Positions 20,884 to 31,943 of a stretch of DNA of 64,000 nucleotides are shown one piece after another. This DNA comes from Voacanga thouarsii (Eukaryota > Streptophyta > Magnoliopsida > Gentianales > Apocynaceae), in contig JANUWF010001813.1 in assembly GCA_026120185.1 (NCBI GenBank), positions 682,001 to 746,000 on the forward strand. Direction: 5' to 3'. Below the pieces are notes generated by a model. The model was not told the DNA's origin and made no database searches. It worked only from the letters and a program-made list of their open reading frames with translations. Position 1 is the stretch's first letter, and each line of letters starts with the position of its first letter. Position numbers and translations under genes: made by a program.

Positions 20884-22013
20884 ATATTATCATAATATAT
20901 TCTAAATACTCGTGTCACTTCACTCTTCATCTGAGTCGTCATCATTATCAAGACTATTAACCATCCTTTCCTTAGCTTTAAATTAATTTATGCTGCACAT
21001 TTATCTTTAAAGTATGAGAAGCCAATTAAGATCATCTCTCGTTAATTGTTTGACTACTCTTATTAAAGATGCTTTCGAATGGCACGGTAAAAATCTCAAT
21101 CTCAATAGATTTTAACTTAGTAGCAATATCTCTCATATACATAGTGTCTTATGCACATATTGACTTTTGTTAAAATTCATGCTTGAAAACTTCTTTATGA
21201 GGGTGTTGATTAGTGTCTTGTTAGAACTTACAAATTGTGCATCAATTACTATAATGCGGATAAGGGAACCTCTTTTGCTATAGGGTATTAAAATTAAGCA
21301 ATTAGATTGCTTTCACCACTTACAAGAAGCCTTATCTTCTTACATACTTGATTTCGTGAAAAGGGGTGGTTAATCCACACAAAGTGCTAGATCAATATTC
21401 ATACACTTCAAGGTGAGGACTTTTTCTTTTCATTCATTGTCACCGTAAAAATGTTAGAATACAAGCATTTTTATTAAATAAAGTATAAGCAAAAATTGCA
21501 AAATCAATAATAAACATATACAAGTTATAAGATACAAACCATAAAAATAAATCCACTAATATCAAATCATGTAAATTCTAGCATTCCTGTGGGTGGAGGT
21601 TGCAACTCATGCATAGAATTTACAATAATTTTATAATAAAATAAATAAATAAAAATAATTCACACTTCTGGGTATAATATAATTTATTTATTTATTTTAT
21701 TCTAATTAATCTCATTAAAATAATTGCCTTTTGATAGGGTTAAGTTATCATATGAAATAATTAAGTAGTTTTTATATGTCAATATAAATAAATCACTTAA
21801 ACTTATAGGATTAAATGCCTTTCGTATCAAGTATTTAAAAAGTTATGGCTATTTCTAAGGAAGCCGGACAGGAGGTATTGAAATTTCAATCACTTCTAAC
21901 TGTTGGTATATTCTATAATGTATATATAGTATATTTGTAATGTATATAGCGTAGTGCATATTGTATAAGATATTATGCCACATACTTATATAAAAGACAT
22001 TGTAAGATGTGTA
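20884..22013. other. AT-rich non-coding stretch
   Basis: No gene seen. Contains a 10-bp inverted repeat GTAAATTCTA (21571-21580) / TAGAATTTAC (21614-21623) and an AAAT-rich stretch facing an ATTT-rich one (about 21635-21705). The last 110 bp form one half of a palindrome that continues after the MULE. Confidence 0.6.
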
Positions 22014-22225
22014 GAAAATTCGCCAAATTAGTCTCCAAACTATTTAAATTTGGCCATTTTGGTCCCTAATGTTTGTTTCTCAATTTTTTTCATCCTTAAA
22101 CTATTTTAGTCTTTCCAACTTGGTCCTTCCGTCTGTTTTTCCAGCTAACTTCCGTTTTCCTTCACATTTTTAAGGATTAAAAATGGAAATTCACCTCTTT
22201 CCCTCCAAACCACTTCTGCTCACGT
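22014..22225 (+). repeat. MULE left terminal inverted repeat
   Basis: Runs from GAAAATTCGCC through AACTTCCGTTTTCCTTCA and CACCTCTTTCCCTCCAAA to CTCACGTGAG. Each block is found in the same order on the minus strand of 29815-30014. Confidence 0.9.
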
Positions 22226-22404
22226 GAGAAGGGATTTCTCCAAATCCCTTCAACGGGTACCGAGTTTGCAACAATCCCTTTCAACAGAGAGAATTTACAC
22301 AAGGCCAAAATGTAGAGATCAGCATCATAATTTTGGCAAGATTTTTGTGGGGTATGAAAAGATTGAACTTTTTCAAACAAGAAGCGGTTTTGACACCAAG
22401 ATAC

Positions 22405-24200
22405 TGAAGGTCTAAAAGGGGAAAAAACAAAGCACGCAATGGAAGCAAAAACTGGAAAAATTGAAGAACAAGAAACAACCCGACAGAGCCGGTGCCGGTC
22501 ACGCTCTGGCGGGACTTCGAGGAGAAAATTTTCAAACCTTTTCTTCTTGTTCTCAAAGTTAATTGGATCGGAATGTGTAGAACCAGGGTAGGTACGCTGG
22601 TAGAAACCTCTAGTGCGATTCCTGCAAGTCTCCTACTCCGTCTTTCCATGTATATGAATGCTAACCTCTTGATCTCCTAGTATATAGGCTGCCTAATCTC
22701 ATTTGGTGAACAACTTACAGGGCTAAGGAAATTTTTGAAAGAGAGAGAAAGAAGGCGTCTATTTTTTCCACTAGAGAAGAAGCCGTTCAGAAAAAAAAAA
22801 AAAAAAAAAAAAAAAAACAACGTTATTCTCTATTCTCCTGTTTAACCTAAATAAAAACCCTAGGTTAAACTGGACTGGCCCATTGGACTCTTAGTTTAGC
22901 CTTTTGGACTAAATTAATTATTCTAATTAGAACTAAATAAATGGCTCAATAAATAATTAATTTTTCAGCCCAAATAAACTAGTCCAATTAACAAGCCTAT
23001 ATTAGTTTAGTCCCAGGTCAATCTTTAATTATTCAAACTGGGCCAAAGCCCTGAACAATTAATTAATCCACCAAACTAATTTAATTAATTCTCTCTCTCC
23101 ATGGATCTTTATTTTACTCTAGCCCAATAATTAAATCAGGCTACTTAAATAAAATAAATTCTATTTAATTTAATTTAAGACTAATTCCTTAGCCTATATT
23201 TAATTAGAACTCACAATCTATATTGGGGACCAAAAGACATACTGCCTTGGCTATTAAAATGACCAAAATACCCTTGTCATATAAATAGTTGTATTTTGCA
23301 TTTTAAATATTTCCTAATATCACCATAAGGAAATATTGACCCCAAGGACAATGCTGCGTTAGCACAATCTCCGACCTACAGGTGTAATGACTAAAATATC
23401 CCTCTATACATTGTCGTACATTTAGAGAGGAAGAAGTGTACTAACACCTCTCTAAATGACATCTACTATCCTTAGACTTCTAGTCCAATGATCCATGACT
23501 TCCTGAATTATTTTCTCTTTCCAAGGGAGCTATCCTAAAGTAAACATCCAAGTCATGTTTCTCAATGCCCTAGATATTTAGATCATTCAGACAACCACAA
23601 GGGGCAATATAGTATAGAAACTATCTTTTACAAGTTTGTCTTAACTAACTAGTCACACATACCCAACATGCAAGTATATTAGTCCTACAATAGAACCTCA
23701 ACTATAGCATATCAAAGTACATGCTTTCAGCTTCGTCAGACCACTAACTCATACTCAAGTCATAGAGTACTAGTCCACACTGTAACAGTAGTAGTCTAGG
23801 TTTCTACTATATAGTACTTTTAGAAACCACTACTACAGGTCCTGTTCTACGTATTCGAAATACGGTTATGTCATGAAGTGAGTGAACTACTCACTGGCTA
23901 AAGGTAAGTCACTTCCCATTTGGAATTCACAACATAATAACCTAGACATGATGAGATTCCCATTTTCATCAATCGGTTAAAAACAAACGTTTATGTGTTA
24001 AGTAATCCGTAATCCATACCTTATTGTGAAAGACCTCCATTCACATGGACCACTTACTTAAACACAATGAGTCTTTTCCAAACGAAAATTGTGCACAAAT
24101 AAAATGTAAATTCACAAAAAATTTCTGAAAACAAATTCTTTTATTAAAATATTCGATATTTACATCAGAAACCTAGTCTAAGAGGGCATATTTCCCAACA
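22405..24200 (-). repeat. Solo copia LTR inside the MULE
   Basis: 1796 bp. On the minus strand it starts TGTTGGGAAATATGCCCTC and is collinear with the LTRs of the nested copia element, ending in TTCA. Perfect 5-bp target duplication GATAC at 22400-22404 and 24201-24205. No internal region remains, so it is a recombination product. Removing it restores contiguity of a MULE open frame that starts at 22224. An A-rich run (22790-22817) lies inside. Confidence 0.93.
22538..22649 (-). CDS. Arg-rich leader exon of the solo LTR
   Basis: ATG at 22649 on the minus strand starts MERRSRRLAG. After 37 codons plus one base it reaches AAAAG|GTTTGA, a weak donor-like site in the same phase as in the nested element. 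It begins 245 bp before the LTR end. Downstream the open frame continues into MULE sequence by chance (to 22281). Sequence beyond RRSRRLAG and the final basic stretch (RTRRK, compare PRRVK) is diverged. Same candidate role as 3368-3494. Confidence 0.45.
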
Positions 24201-24205
24201 GATAC

Positions 24206-25260
24206 AACTCCAACGGCTAGTTCCTAAATCAGAGAGCGGTGAAAGAATCGACAACTTTTGTGGTGCTAATGGAGCCTTTAGCCAGAACAACTCTAACCCA
24301 TTACTGTCTATTAGCTTACTTTGAATCTTTAGAAGCCATCGGTGGATCACAGTGAGTAAATAAATATGCGTTCAGGGAAGAATCAAAAAGTAAGTAATGG
24401 AGAAATGCCAGAGGAAATGTTGGATTCAAAGATGTTTAAGCAATATTTCGAGTAAGATCTTTAAATCCTCAGTACCTTATTTCACAATTTATTCTCTTGC
24501 TACTTGAATTTATGAGAATTCTTGGTTGTTGCAGACTATTATGGAATGAACTTCCAGGGGAGAGGATAAACTCATGTATATGTCCAAATTCCTTATTGTA
24601 TGCCATGCATGCAAGAGGTAATAAAGAAAAAGTCTTGTAGTGGATTAAAAAGAAAGACATATTCTCCAAACATTGTGTCCTTATTCCTATTGTGTTAAGA
24701 TATGTTTTTATTTTTTAAGACAATGTATAATATATTAGACAATATACAATATATTTCGTCTATTGTCAAATAATGTTGTTGTTTGCTGCATTTAGGTCAC
24801 ACTAGAGAGTACTAATATTAAGTAAATTCAATGAGCAATCAGAGGATAGTAGTCCTTGCATGATTGTATTAGACTCTTTGGAAGGAACAGATCAAGCTCA
24901 AGACTTGAAAAAAGAGATAAAAAAAGTGAGTTTGTTGAGTTTAAGTTCATCTCTTTTAGTATTTGATTAAATTTTGCTACATTGGTATGATAAACTTAAA
25001 TTTTCTTGGGCATAGTTTTGTGTCAGATGTATGCAAGGTAATGGGCAAAACTATTATCAAAGCATCAACAGATGAGATTCCACTTCTTCTCCCAAAGGTA
25101 ATTCATAATATAGAATAAGATACTCTCCCTAAATTTAATAGACATTTTCAAGTAACTTATGCATAATTGTGTCTGTTTTAGGTCCTCAACAGACAAGGGC
25201 TATAGAATGTGAATATTATGTACTATTTTATGCATATTTTTTTATCTAAAATGTACCTCA
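24206..25260 (+). pseudogene. ULP1-like cysteine protease (C48) remnant in the MULE
   Basis: Exon-like pieces with GT/AG borders: about 24796-24926 encodes PCMIVLDSLEGTDQAQDLKK (the ULP1 block with the catalytic Asp in LDSL), about 25026-25098 encodes DVCKVMGKTIIKASTDEIPL, and about 25182-25255 encodes PQQTRAIECEYYVLFYAYF, the block with the oxyanion Gln (QQ) and catalytic Cys (ECE). The last piece is one base out of phase with the preceding exon. ULP1 proteases cut SUMO from its targets. The N-terminal part and the catalytic His block were not recognised; an open frame at 22224-22400, continued after the solo LTR at 24206, may be its 5' part. Likely inactive. Confidence 0.65.
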
Positions 25261-25417
25261 AAGGTTTAGCATATCCGACAGCTACCCTTATTTTGTAAGT
25301 GTTTGCTAAACTTTGTACTATTTAAGTTGTATTTTCAAGTTCATCATAGTTTTATCCATAAATAAATTCAATACATGTTTGAATTGAGGTTAAATACTGA
25401 AAATAAACTTTTAATGA

Positions 25418-26582
25418 TTGTGGATGACTAAAGATTGGTTTACCTTAGCAATACTGAATGCTTTCTGTAAAAGATTACAAACGGTTGAAATACTTAAATT
25501 AGATGATGAAAGTGAAGGTGATTCTGTGACAATGGTGATCATTAATGTAGAAAAAGCATTAGTTGATGAGGTGTGTGGGGATATGAAAGAGACTATAACA
25601 GAGGTAATTTCCCAAGTAGTGGTTGATGGTGTGGTTGAAGGTAATAAACATGCTATGGCTACTAATGAACTAGTAGGAATTCATAATGAAGGAGTCGTAG
25701 TTGATGAAACTGCAAATCAAGCTCCATCTGAACAAGAAAAAGTAGAGTTTGAGCATGATGAGGATGCCACGACCAGTTCAACCAAAAAAAGTATAAGCAA
25801 CTTAACTCTATTTGATGAAGTAGGGGAGTCATTTGGTGGTGAGAAATTTGATTATTCTAATTATAAACTGTCAGATGATGAAGATGGTCTCCTATTTGAG
25901 TAGTTTGTTGATGAAGAATTGCATGACTTTGATAAAAATGTGCTACTGGAAGTTCAACGACAAGAAAGGGAAAAGGTTGAAGCTATATGCAGCAACAGTG
26001 GTTCAACCACGAATGAAGTTACTGGCTAGGTAGACATTTATATTGATATTAAAGGTAACACTAATAGGTCAAAATCAACAGGCAAAAGGATCTGCAGAAG
26101 AAAAGATGTTGAAGATATGTAAATAGAATACCAACCTAATGGAGGAAAAAAGAATAGGGGAGGGATTACTGGAACACATAGAGGGTACTTGTGGACACAT
26201 AATGGATATGAAGACTTTGTGTGTGGTAAAGTGGATCACATGAATGACCAAAATTGGAGTGATAATATTGAAGGTAAAGTTATTGGCCAAGCAGATATTT
26301 TTGTTGATATTGAAGGTAACACTAATGGGTCAAAATCAACAAGCAAAAAGGTCTGCAGAAGAAGAGATACTAAAGATATGTAAACAGAAGACCAACCTAA
26401 TAGAGTAAAAAAGAAGAGGGGAGGGGTTACTGGTACTCATAAAGGTTACTTGTGGGCAAGTGATGGATATGAAGACTTTGTGTGTGGTAAAGTAGAGCAC
26501 ATGAAGGACCAATATTGGAGTGATGATTCAAACAAGGCCTATTTTGAAGACAAAACTAAGATAAGGATAGTAAAGGGAATAT
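25418..26582 (+). pseudogene. mudrA-like N-terminal region (acidic)
   Basis: Open frame 25418-25903 is acidic near its end (YKLSDDEDGLLFE), typical of the linker before the MuDR domain. It is followed by a stop and then by GYEDFVCGKV...YWSD blocks that occur twice because of a tandem duplication. Stops at 25903, 26029, 26121 and 26383 break the frame. Donor and acceptor sites upstream were not fixed, so the true start is unknown. Confidence 0.55.
26031..26552 (+). repeat. 261-bp in-frame tandem duplication in mudrA-like gene
   Basis: Unit 1 about 26031-26291, unit 2 about 26292-26552, offset exactly 261 bp (87 codons). Both hold NGSKSTSKK-like, GVTGTHKGYLW-like and GYEDFVCGKV blocks and share the TGTAAA/GTAAAC stop after KDM or EDM. 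Confidence 0.85.
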
Positions 26583-28334
26583 AGTGAAGTGGCCTGTATT
26601 CAATAAAGACAGAGATATTGAAAACCCTGAATTCATAGAGGGCATAAAGTTCAACACAAGAGAGGACTTGAAGGTAGAATAATTAGCCATGGTGTTAAAT
26701 AGGGAAGCGAGATTCATTTCATAAAAAATGATAGCATTAGAGTAAGGGCAATATACAAGGGCAAAAATTGTGGATGGCTTTTATATGCTCGCAAAGAGAA
26801 CAACACCCCATCTTTCCAAATCAGAACTTTGCAGCCTGCAAATTCATATTCAAGGACTTTTAACCATAGGCTAGCATCTGCAAGATATATTTCAAACAAG
26901 TACTTGCAAGACTTTAGAAGTGAGCAAGGTATGAATAAGTATGAATTTCAAGATAAAGTCCACAGTGACTTTAAAGTTAACATCTTTGAAAACAAGGTGT
27001 ACAAGGTTAGAACTGAAGCTAAAAAGATGATTGAAGGTAAATTTAAGGATCAATACAAGCTACTTTGGGATTATTGTAAGAAGATTAGATGGACCAATCC
27101 AAGTTCCACAATATATATTGATGCACCTGAAGATGAGAAGACTAGAGATAAAATGTTTTAAAGAATTTATGTTTGCTTACAAGCTTTAAGAGAAAGGTTT
27201 CTTGCTGGTTGTAGAAAAATTATTGGTGTAGATGGAACCTTTCTAAAAGGTCCTCATTCTAGTGTGCTGCTAACGGTTGTAGGTGTAGATGCAGATAATG
27301 GGATCTATCCTATTGTTTATGCAGTGGTTGAGGGAGAAAGTAAGGCAACTTGGAAGTGGTTCATTGAGGGTCTTATTAAAGACCTCAGAATACTCAATCA
27401 AAAGGAATGGTGCACCATGTCTGATAGACAAAAGGTAAGAATTGCACTTAATTTAGAAATCTAACTTCTTTACTCCTGCAACATGTGATTTGAATCATTA
27501 ACTAGATAGGGGCTATGCATTACAGGGGCTTAAACAAGCAATCAATTTGACAGTGAGATGCAAAAACTAAAGGACTTTGATAAAGTAGCATATGAATGGC
27601 TTCTGACAAATGTTGAGACACCAAAATACTGGAGCAAATCTCACTTTCAAGAGGTAACAAAATGTGACATTCTTCTAAATAACCATTGTGAGACTTTTAA
27701 CAAACAGATTTTGGGTGTAAGGTATAAGCCTATTCTAGGCTTACTTAAAAGAGTTAGAGTTTATATTATGTTGAAAAATCAATCAAGGAGGGCATGGGCA
27801 CAAAGACAAAATGGTAGGATTTGCCCGAGGATTATAAAAAGGTTGGAAACAATTATAGAAGCATCTACTTTCTGTTATGCATCATATGCTAGAGCAAGGT
27901 AGTTTCAAGTTTCAGAACTCAGAACAATTTGCAGTCAATATAAAGGAAAGGACTTGAGATGTGGGAAATGGCAAATCTCTAGAATCCCTTGCAAACATGT
28001 TGTTGCTGCCCTAGGAGTGGATAGTCAACGTGCTGAGAATTACATTGAGAAATGTTATACTGTTGCTACATAACTTAGGATATATGAACCAATCAACTAC
28101 CTTTGTAATGGGCCTAATAACTGGCCCAAAATTGGATTACAACCAGTGGTGCCTCCTATGACGCTTAGACTACCTAGTAGGCCTAAAACAAAGAGGAAAT
28201 TGAAAGTGGGTAAGAAAAACTGTAAGGTGACTGAAAGTGTTATTAGAAAGATGACAAGAAGGAGTTTTAATACTTGCAAGTGTAGGATTTGTAGGTTAGC
28301 AGGACATAATGCAAGAAAATGTCTAAGAAAATAG
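26583..28334 (+). pseudogene. mudrA-like: mudrA-like MULE transposase
   Basis: MuDR domain: WPVFNKDRDIENPEFIEGI at about 26590, then QIRTLQPANSYSRTFNHRLA and YEFQDKVHSDFKVNI in the frame 26829-27161. The DDE catalytic core follows: IIGVDGTFLKG (first Asp, about 27230) and VVGVDADNGIYPIVYAVVEG with TWKWFIEGL (27264-27464). Open frame 27558-27902 is the block after the last acidic residue (CDILLNNHCETFN). A SWIM zinc finger (CGKWQISRIPCKH) is at about 27960-28000 and a CCHC knuckle (CRICRLAGHNARKC) at 28281-28322. Stops at 27159, 27462, 27900 and 28071, plus a possible intron near 27435-27550, make it a pseudogene. It would cut and join the element ends. Confidence 0.85.
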
Positions 28335-28899
28335 CTAAAAGTCATTAAGCAAGAAAATGATGCATTAGAAGCTAGAACATTACAGTAGCAAGAATGAATG
28401 TGTTTGATCAACCAGCAAAAGCTACTTTAAAAGATGATTCGTCATCCCTTGTCAGCCAACAAGAGGCTTTTTTGGATTTGGAAACTGCCTTTTTGTTATT
28501 GTATTTGCTAGGCAAAAAAACATTCAAAGTACTTTTTGAAAATAGCTGATCTTTTGTGACAAATATCTTATTTTAAGTATGTACATAAGGGATAATGTTA
28601 ATGGATGTTATAGTATATTGGATAGTTGGAAATAGACAATTGGAAATAGATATGGCTTTTGGATGTTAATGGTGCAATTGTACTAAATTTATACTTGGTA
28701 AATGTACTTGGTTCTAGGTTTACACCTTCTTGGTTCTAGGTGACAAATGGTGCATATGCTTTGTGTTTCAAAAAGAATGGTATTACAGTAGGATGGCAGT
28801 AAGAATAAATTGTGGTTGCTTGATTTGCATAGCCCTATTATGTGCAGTTGCAGGAATTGTAAGATGTTTTACTATGGTTCCATTACTAGCAAGTGCAAA

Positions 28900-29664
28900 G
28901 AGTTTTTGTATTGTTCCAGAGTTGGCATTTCTTTTCACAGATTTCTATTGGTGCATATAAAGGACTTAATATAGAATACCACTACATTGAGCAACAAAGT
29001 ACATTGACAACACAATATATTGCTCAAGTTTACATTGCAAAAGCTTAAGCTTAACTGAGCAAAATAGAAGCAAAAATAGACAATAGTTACATTACAACTT
29101 CCACCATATGCTACATTACACAGATAGTAACCACATCCCAAAACATTTGCTGAACATCCAACACTAGCCCATCAAAGCTACATTACATCTTAACAAGCCA
29201 TGAGATCAACACAATAAAACATGCTACCCATAGTGCATTTCAGTAGAACTTTGTCTTTCTTAATCGATTGCTGCTTTCATTTTCCAACTTGCCTATTTCC
29301 TCCTCAACTTGTTCTTTTCTTCTTCTAGCTTTCTCACTTTCCTTAATAGTCCATAGATCACAATAGTTGATCTGGTAGGCATTTTTTCATCAAGCTAATT
29401 AAAAAAATCACAGCTTCCATTCTCTTACCACACACGAAAGGAAAAATGTAACGATCTGGGAGGCATTTTTCTTCAATTACATATACCCCAAATAAAAAAA
29501 AAATGGAATAAGAGAAATCTAATTGGAGAGAAGTATTTTAGTTAGACCTCAAAATGCTTGCACCCAAAGAAGCGGCGTCCTGGATTTTGCTCCATCCAAG
29601 ATGTCCTCAACACTGGAGTTGAACCACAATAGCACAAAGAAGATGGACTTGAAGTCCTTGCCAT
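28900..29664 (-). pseudogene. GRF zinc-finger gene carried by the MULE
   Basis: Exon 1 (29664-29548, minus) starts MARTSSPSSLCYCGSTPVLR and holds the GRF zinc finger CYCG...LRTSW...NPGRRFFGC, followed by GAG|GTCTAA, a donor-like site. About 150-300 bp further on, the minus strand encodes a Lys/Glu-rich coiled-coil segment (LRKVRKLEEEKNKLRRK) with stops. This is the layout of small plant GRF proteins of the At4g04775-like type (zinc finger, coiled coil, C-terminal membrane segment), which often travel with transposons. The 3' exon is degraded and its end is not clear. GRF fingers bind nucleic acid in other proteins; the role here is unknown. Confidence 0.6.
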
Positions 29665-29814
29665 AATGCACTTTGAGATCTCGCTGACGATGCATTTGCA
29701 GACCTTACCTTTCTGTCCATGGAGATTCAAGAAGATGATAAAATTTCTTGATTTGAAACCTAAATCTCCTCCCAGCCATTTCTTCTTTTGGCTTGTAGTT
29801 AGTTAGGTCACGTG

Positions 29815-30014
29815 CGTAGAAGTGATTTGGAGGGAAAGAGGTGAATTTCCATTTTTAACCGTTAAAAATATGAAGGAAAACGGAAGTTAGCTAGAAAAAT
29901 AGACGGAAGGGCCAAATTGGCAAAATTAAAATAGTTTAAGGATGAAAAAATCAAGAAACAAATATTAAGGACCAAACTTAAATAGTTTGGGGACTAAATC
30001 GGCGAAATTTCCTG
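29815..30014 (-). repeat. MULE right terminal inverted repeat
   Basis: Reverse complement of the left repeat with scattered differences, from TCACGTGCG through GAGGTGAATTTCC and AACGGAAGTTAGCT to GGCGAAATTT. Confidence 0.9.
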
Positions 30015-30292
30015 AGATGTATATACAAATGTCTTGTACACTATTTATTGCACCAAATATATTATGATTTATTATAAGTATACAATCATTTTTTACTGTT
30101 AATTTGCCAACTTCTCCTACAGTGTAGCCCTTTCTAAGCACATAACAAATGATGAAATGAAAAATTAAAATAACATCTTTAATAAAATTATCTTATTTAT
30201 AATGTTGGTTAATTTTAAATGGGCATATAAAATAAACAAATTACCTAAAACATCCTTTTAATAAAAAGTCTAATTCTAATAATTAATTGAAG

Positions 30293-30362
<70 letters not shown>

Positions 30363-31943
30363 GAAAACCAAAAATAGAGTTTCATTGCCAAAAAAAATCT
30401 AGTAGTCTAAGTAAATATTGAATATATATTTTTATTTTTATATTTTTTTAACAAAACAAAAGTATTTTGGGTTGGAACTTAGGGCAATAGCAATAGGATT
30501 GCTATCTCCTCTAAATTGGGTTTGCAACGCAACCAAAAAAAAAAATGATAAGTAGAGTGATAATACAAGAAATGAAAAAGTTGGGCCAATCATAATAGAG
30601 AGAAAAGAACCAAAATTGGGTCACATATCCAAATAATAAATGTGTAACACAATGGCATATTAAACATTTTTGACTCAATTCTCTCAACCATGTAATTCTA
30701 TTATCTTCAACTGCCCATAAATATTTCGTATTTTGACCATGCTTCTTTTTCTATTTCTATTTGTTTTTAATTTTAATATGTTTTTAAAAGATTTAAAAAT
30801 GATTATCCTATTTTTTAATTTTTATTTAAAAATGTGACAATCCCTCAAATTACATATTTAAAAGAAAATACATATTACTACACTACGGGGGCATTGCCCC
30901 CCGCACCCCCGAAAGAGGTCAGTGGTGGGCTTCGAGCTTGGGCCGATCCGCTACCACCACAAACTTAAAAAAGAAAGAAAAAAAAATCCCCTTTCAAATA
31001 GTGCTCCCAAAAAATCCGAGTCCGGTCATTAATTCGAGTTACTGCAATAAGTTCAAGGCAACTAACAAAGAATATGTATATAAATTTATAATTCTTTTAT
31101 ATTTTAATTTGAGTAATTTATATTTTAATTGTATTCATATTTCAGTGAATAATAGTTGAATATTTCACTAATATTTGGGTTCTTTTAAATTTTTAAAAAT
31201 GATTTGAAAATGAATACTTATTTTTAAGTTAAGTTTAATTTATAACATTTAATTTTATCTTCAAATGTTTACAATAAATTTTTTTATAGTTTATTATTAG
31301 TTTATTACTTGTAAAAATAATTTATTATTTTATTTGACTTAGAGTTTTATTAATAATTTTATCTTCAAATATTCATAATAGATTTTTTTAATTAGGATAC
31401 TTAACTAAAATTACTATTTTATCTTTAATTTTTAAATATATATTTAAATTTCATAAATTTGAAAATAATATTTTAACATTGGTTGTATAATGCATCGCGT
31501 ATCTACTAGATGCGAGAAACCCCCTGCATAGGGGCACCTCCAAATCTGAACCCATTTTGGTAAAAAAAAAAAAATCCTAAATATTTTAGCGCCAATCTAA
31601 AATCAATGTTGAAAAATGAAACAAAATAATCATAAAGGAATACTAAAACCCAAAGTATTATTTTTGGTGCCCTTTAGTTGGGATTATATTCAATTTTTAA
31701 AAAAAAAATAAATTTACTTTTTTAGAAGATTAATATTACAATTTAATTAGAGAGAATAATGAAATTATTAATATTTTATAAATAAAATATATTTATATTA
31801 TGTTATTTTTTTCTCAAAATAAGTTTAAAGCAATCTTTAAAAAAAATTGTCATCTAAATTCACCCTTAACCAAAGCAACATCAAGTATAATATGTAAATA
31901 TGTATGGTGGATTTTGAAGAAAAAATCAATTGAAATATGCAGA
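30015..31943. other. Non-coding region with a microsatellite and a GC-rich island
   Basis: No gene seen. Holds a (TAA)n microsatellite (30293-30361) and a GC-rich island about 30885-30955 with a perfect 15-bp inverted repeat GGGGGCATTGCCCCC. A second island around 31487-31545 reads GCATCGCGTATCTACTAG, like a plant Helitron 3' end with a decayed hairpin, then CCCCTGCATAGGGG, a short hairpin. No Helitron 5' end or Rep/helicase was recognised. Confidence 0.5.
30293..30361 (+). repeat. (TAA)n microsatellite
   Basis: About 23 uninterrupted TAA units. Confidence 0.97.

Larger units (their letters stand above)
22014..30014 (+). mobile_element. MULE (Mutator-like) transposon with ULP1 and GRF cargo
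   Basis: About 8.0 kb including a 1.8-kb solo LTR. Ends are long terminal inverted repeats (left 22014-22225, right about 29815-30014). A 9-bp target duplication is suggested by AGATGTGTA (22005-22013) and AGATGTATA (30015-30023), 8 of 9 matching; the exact right terminus is uncertain by about 3 bp. It carries, left to right: a ULP1/C48 protease remnant, a mudrA-like transposase gene with a tandem duplication in its N-terminal part, and a reverse-strand GRF zinc-finger gene. ULP1-bearing plant MULEs are known as Kaonashi or KI elements; this one fits that description. Confidence 0.85.
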
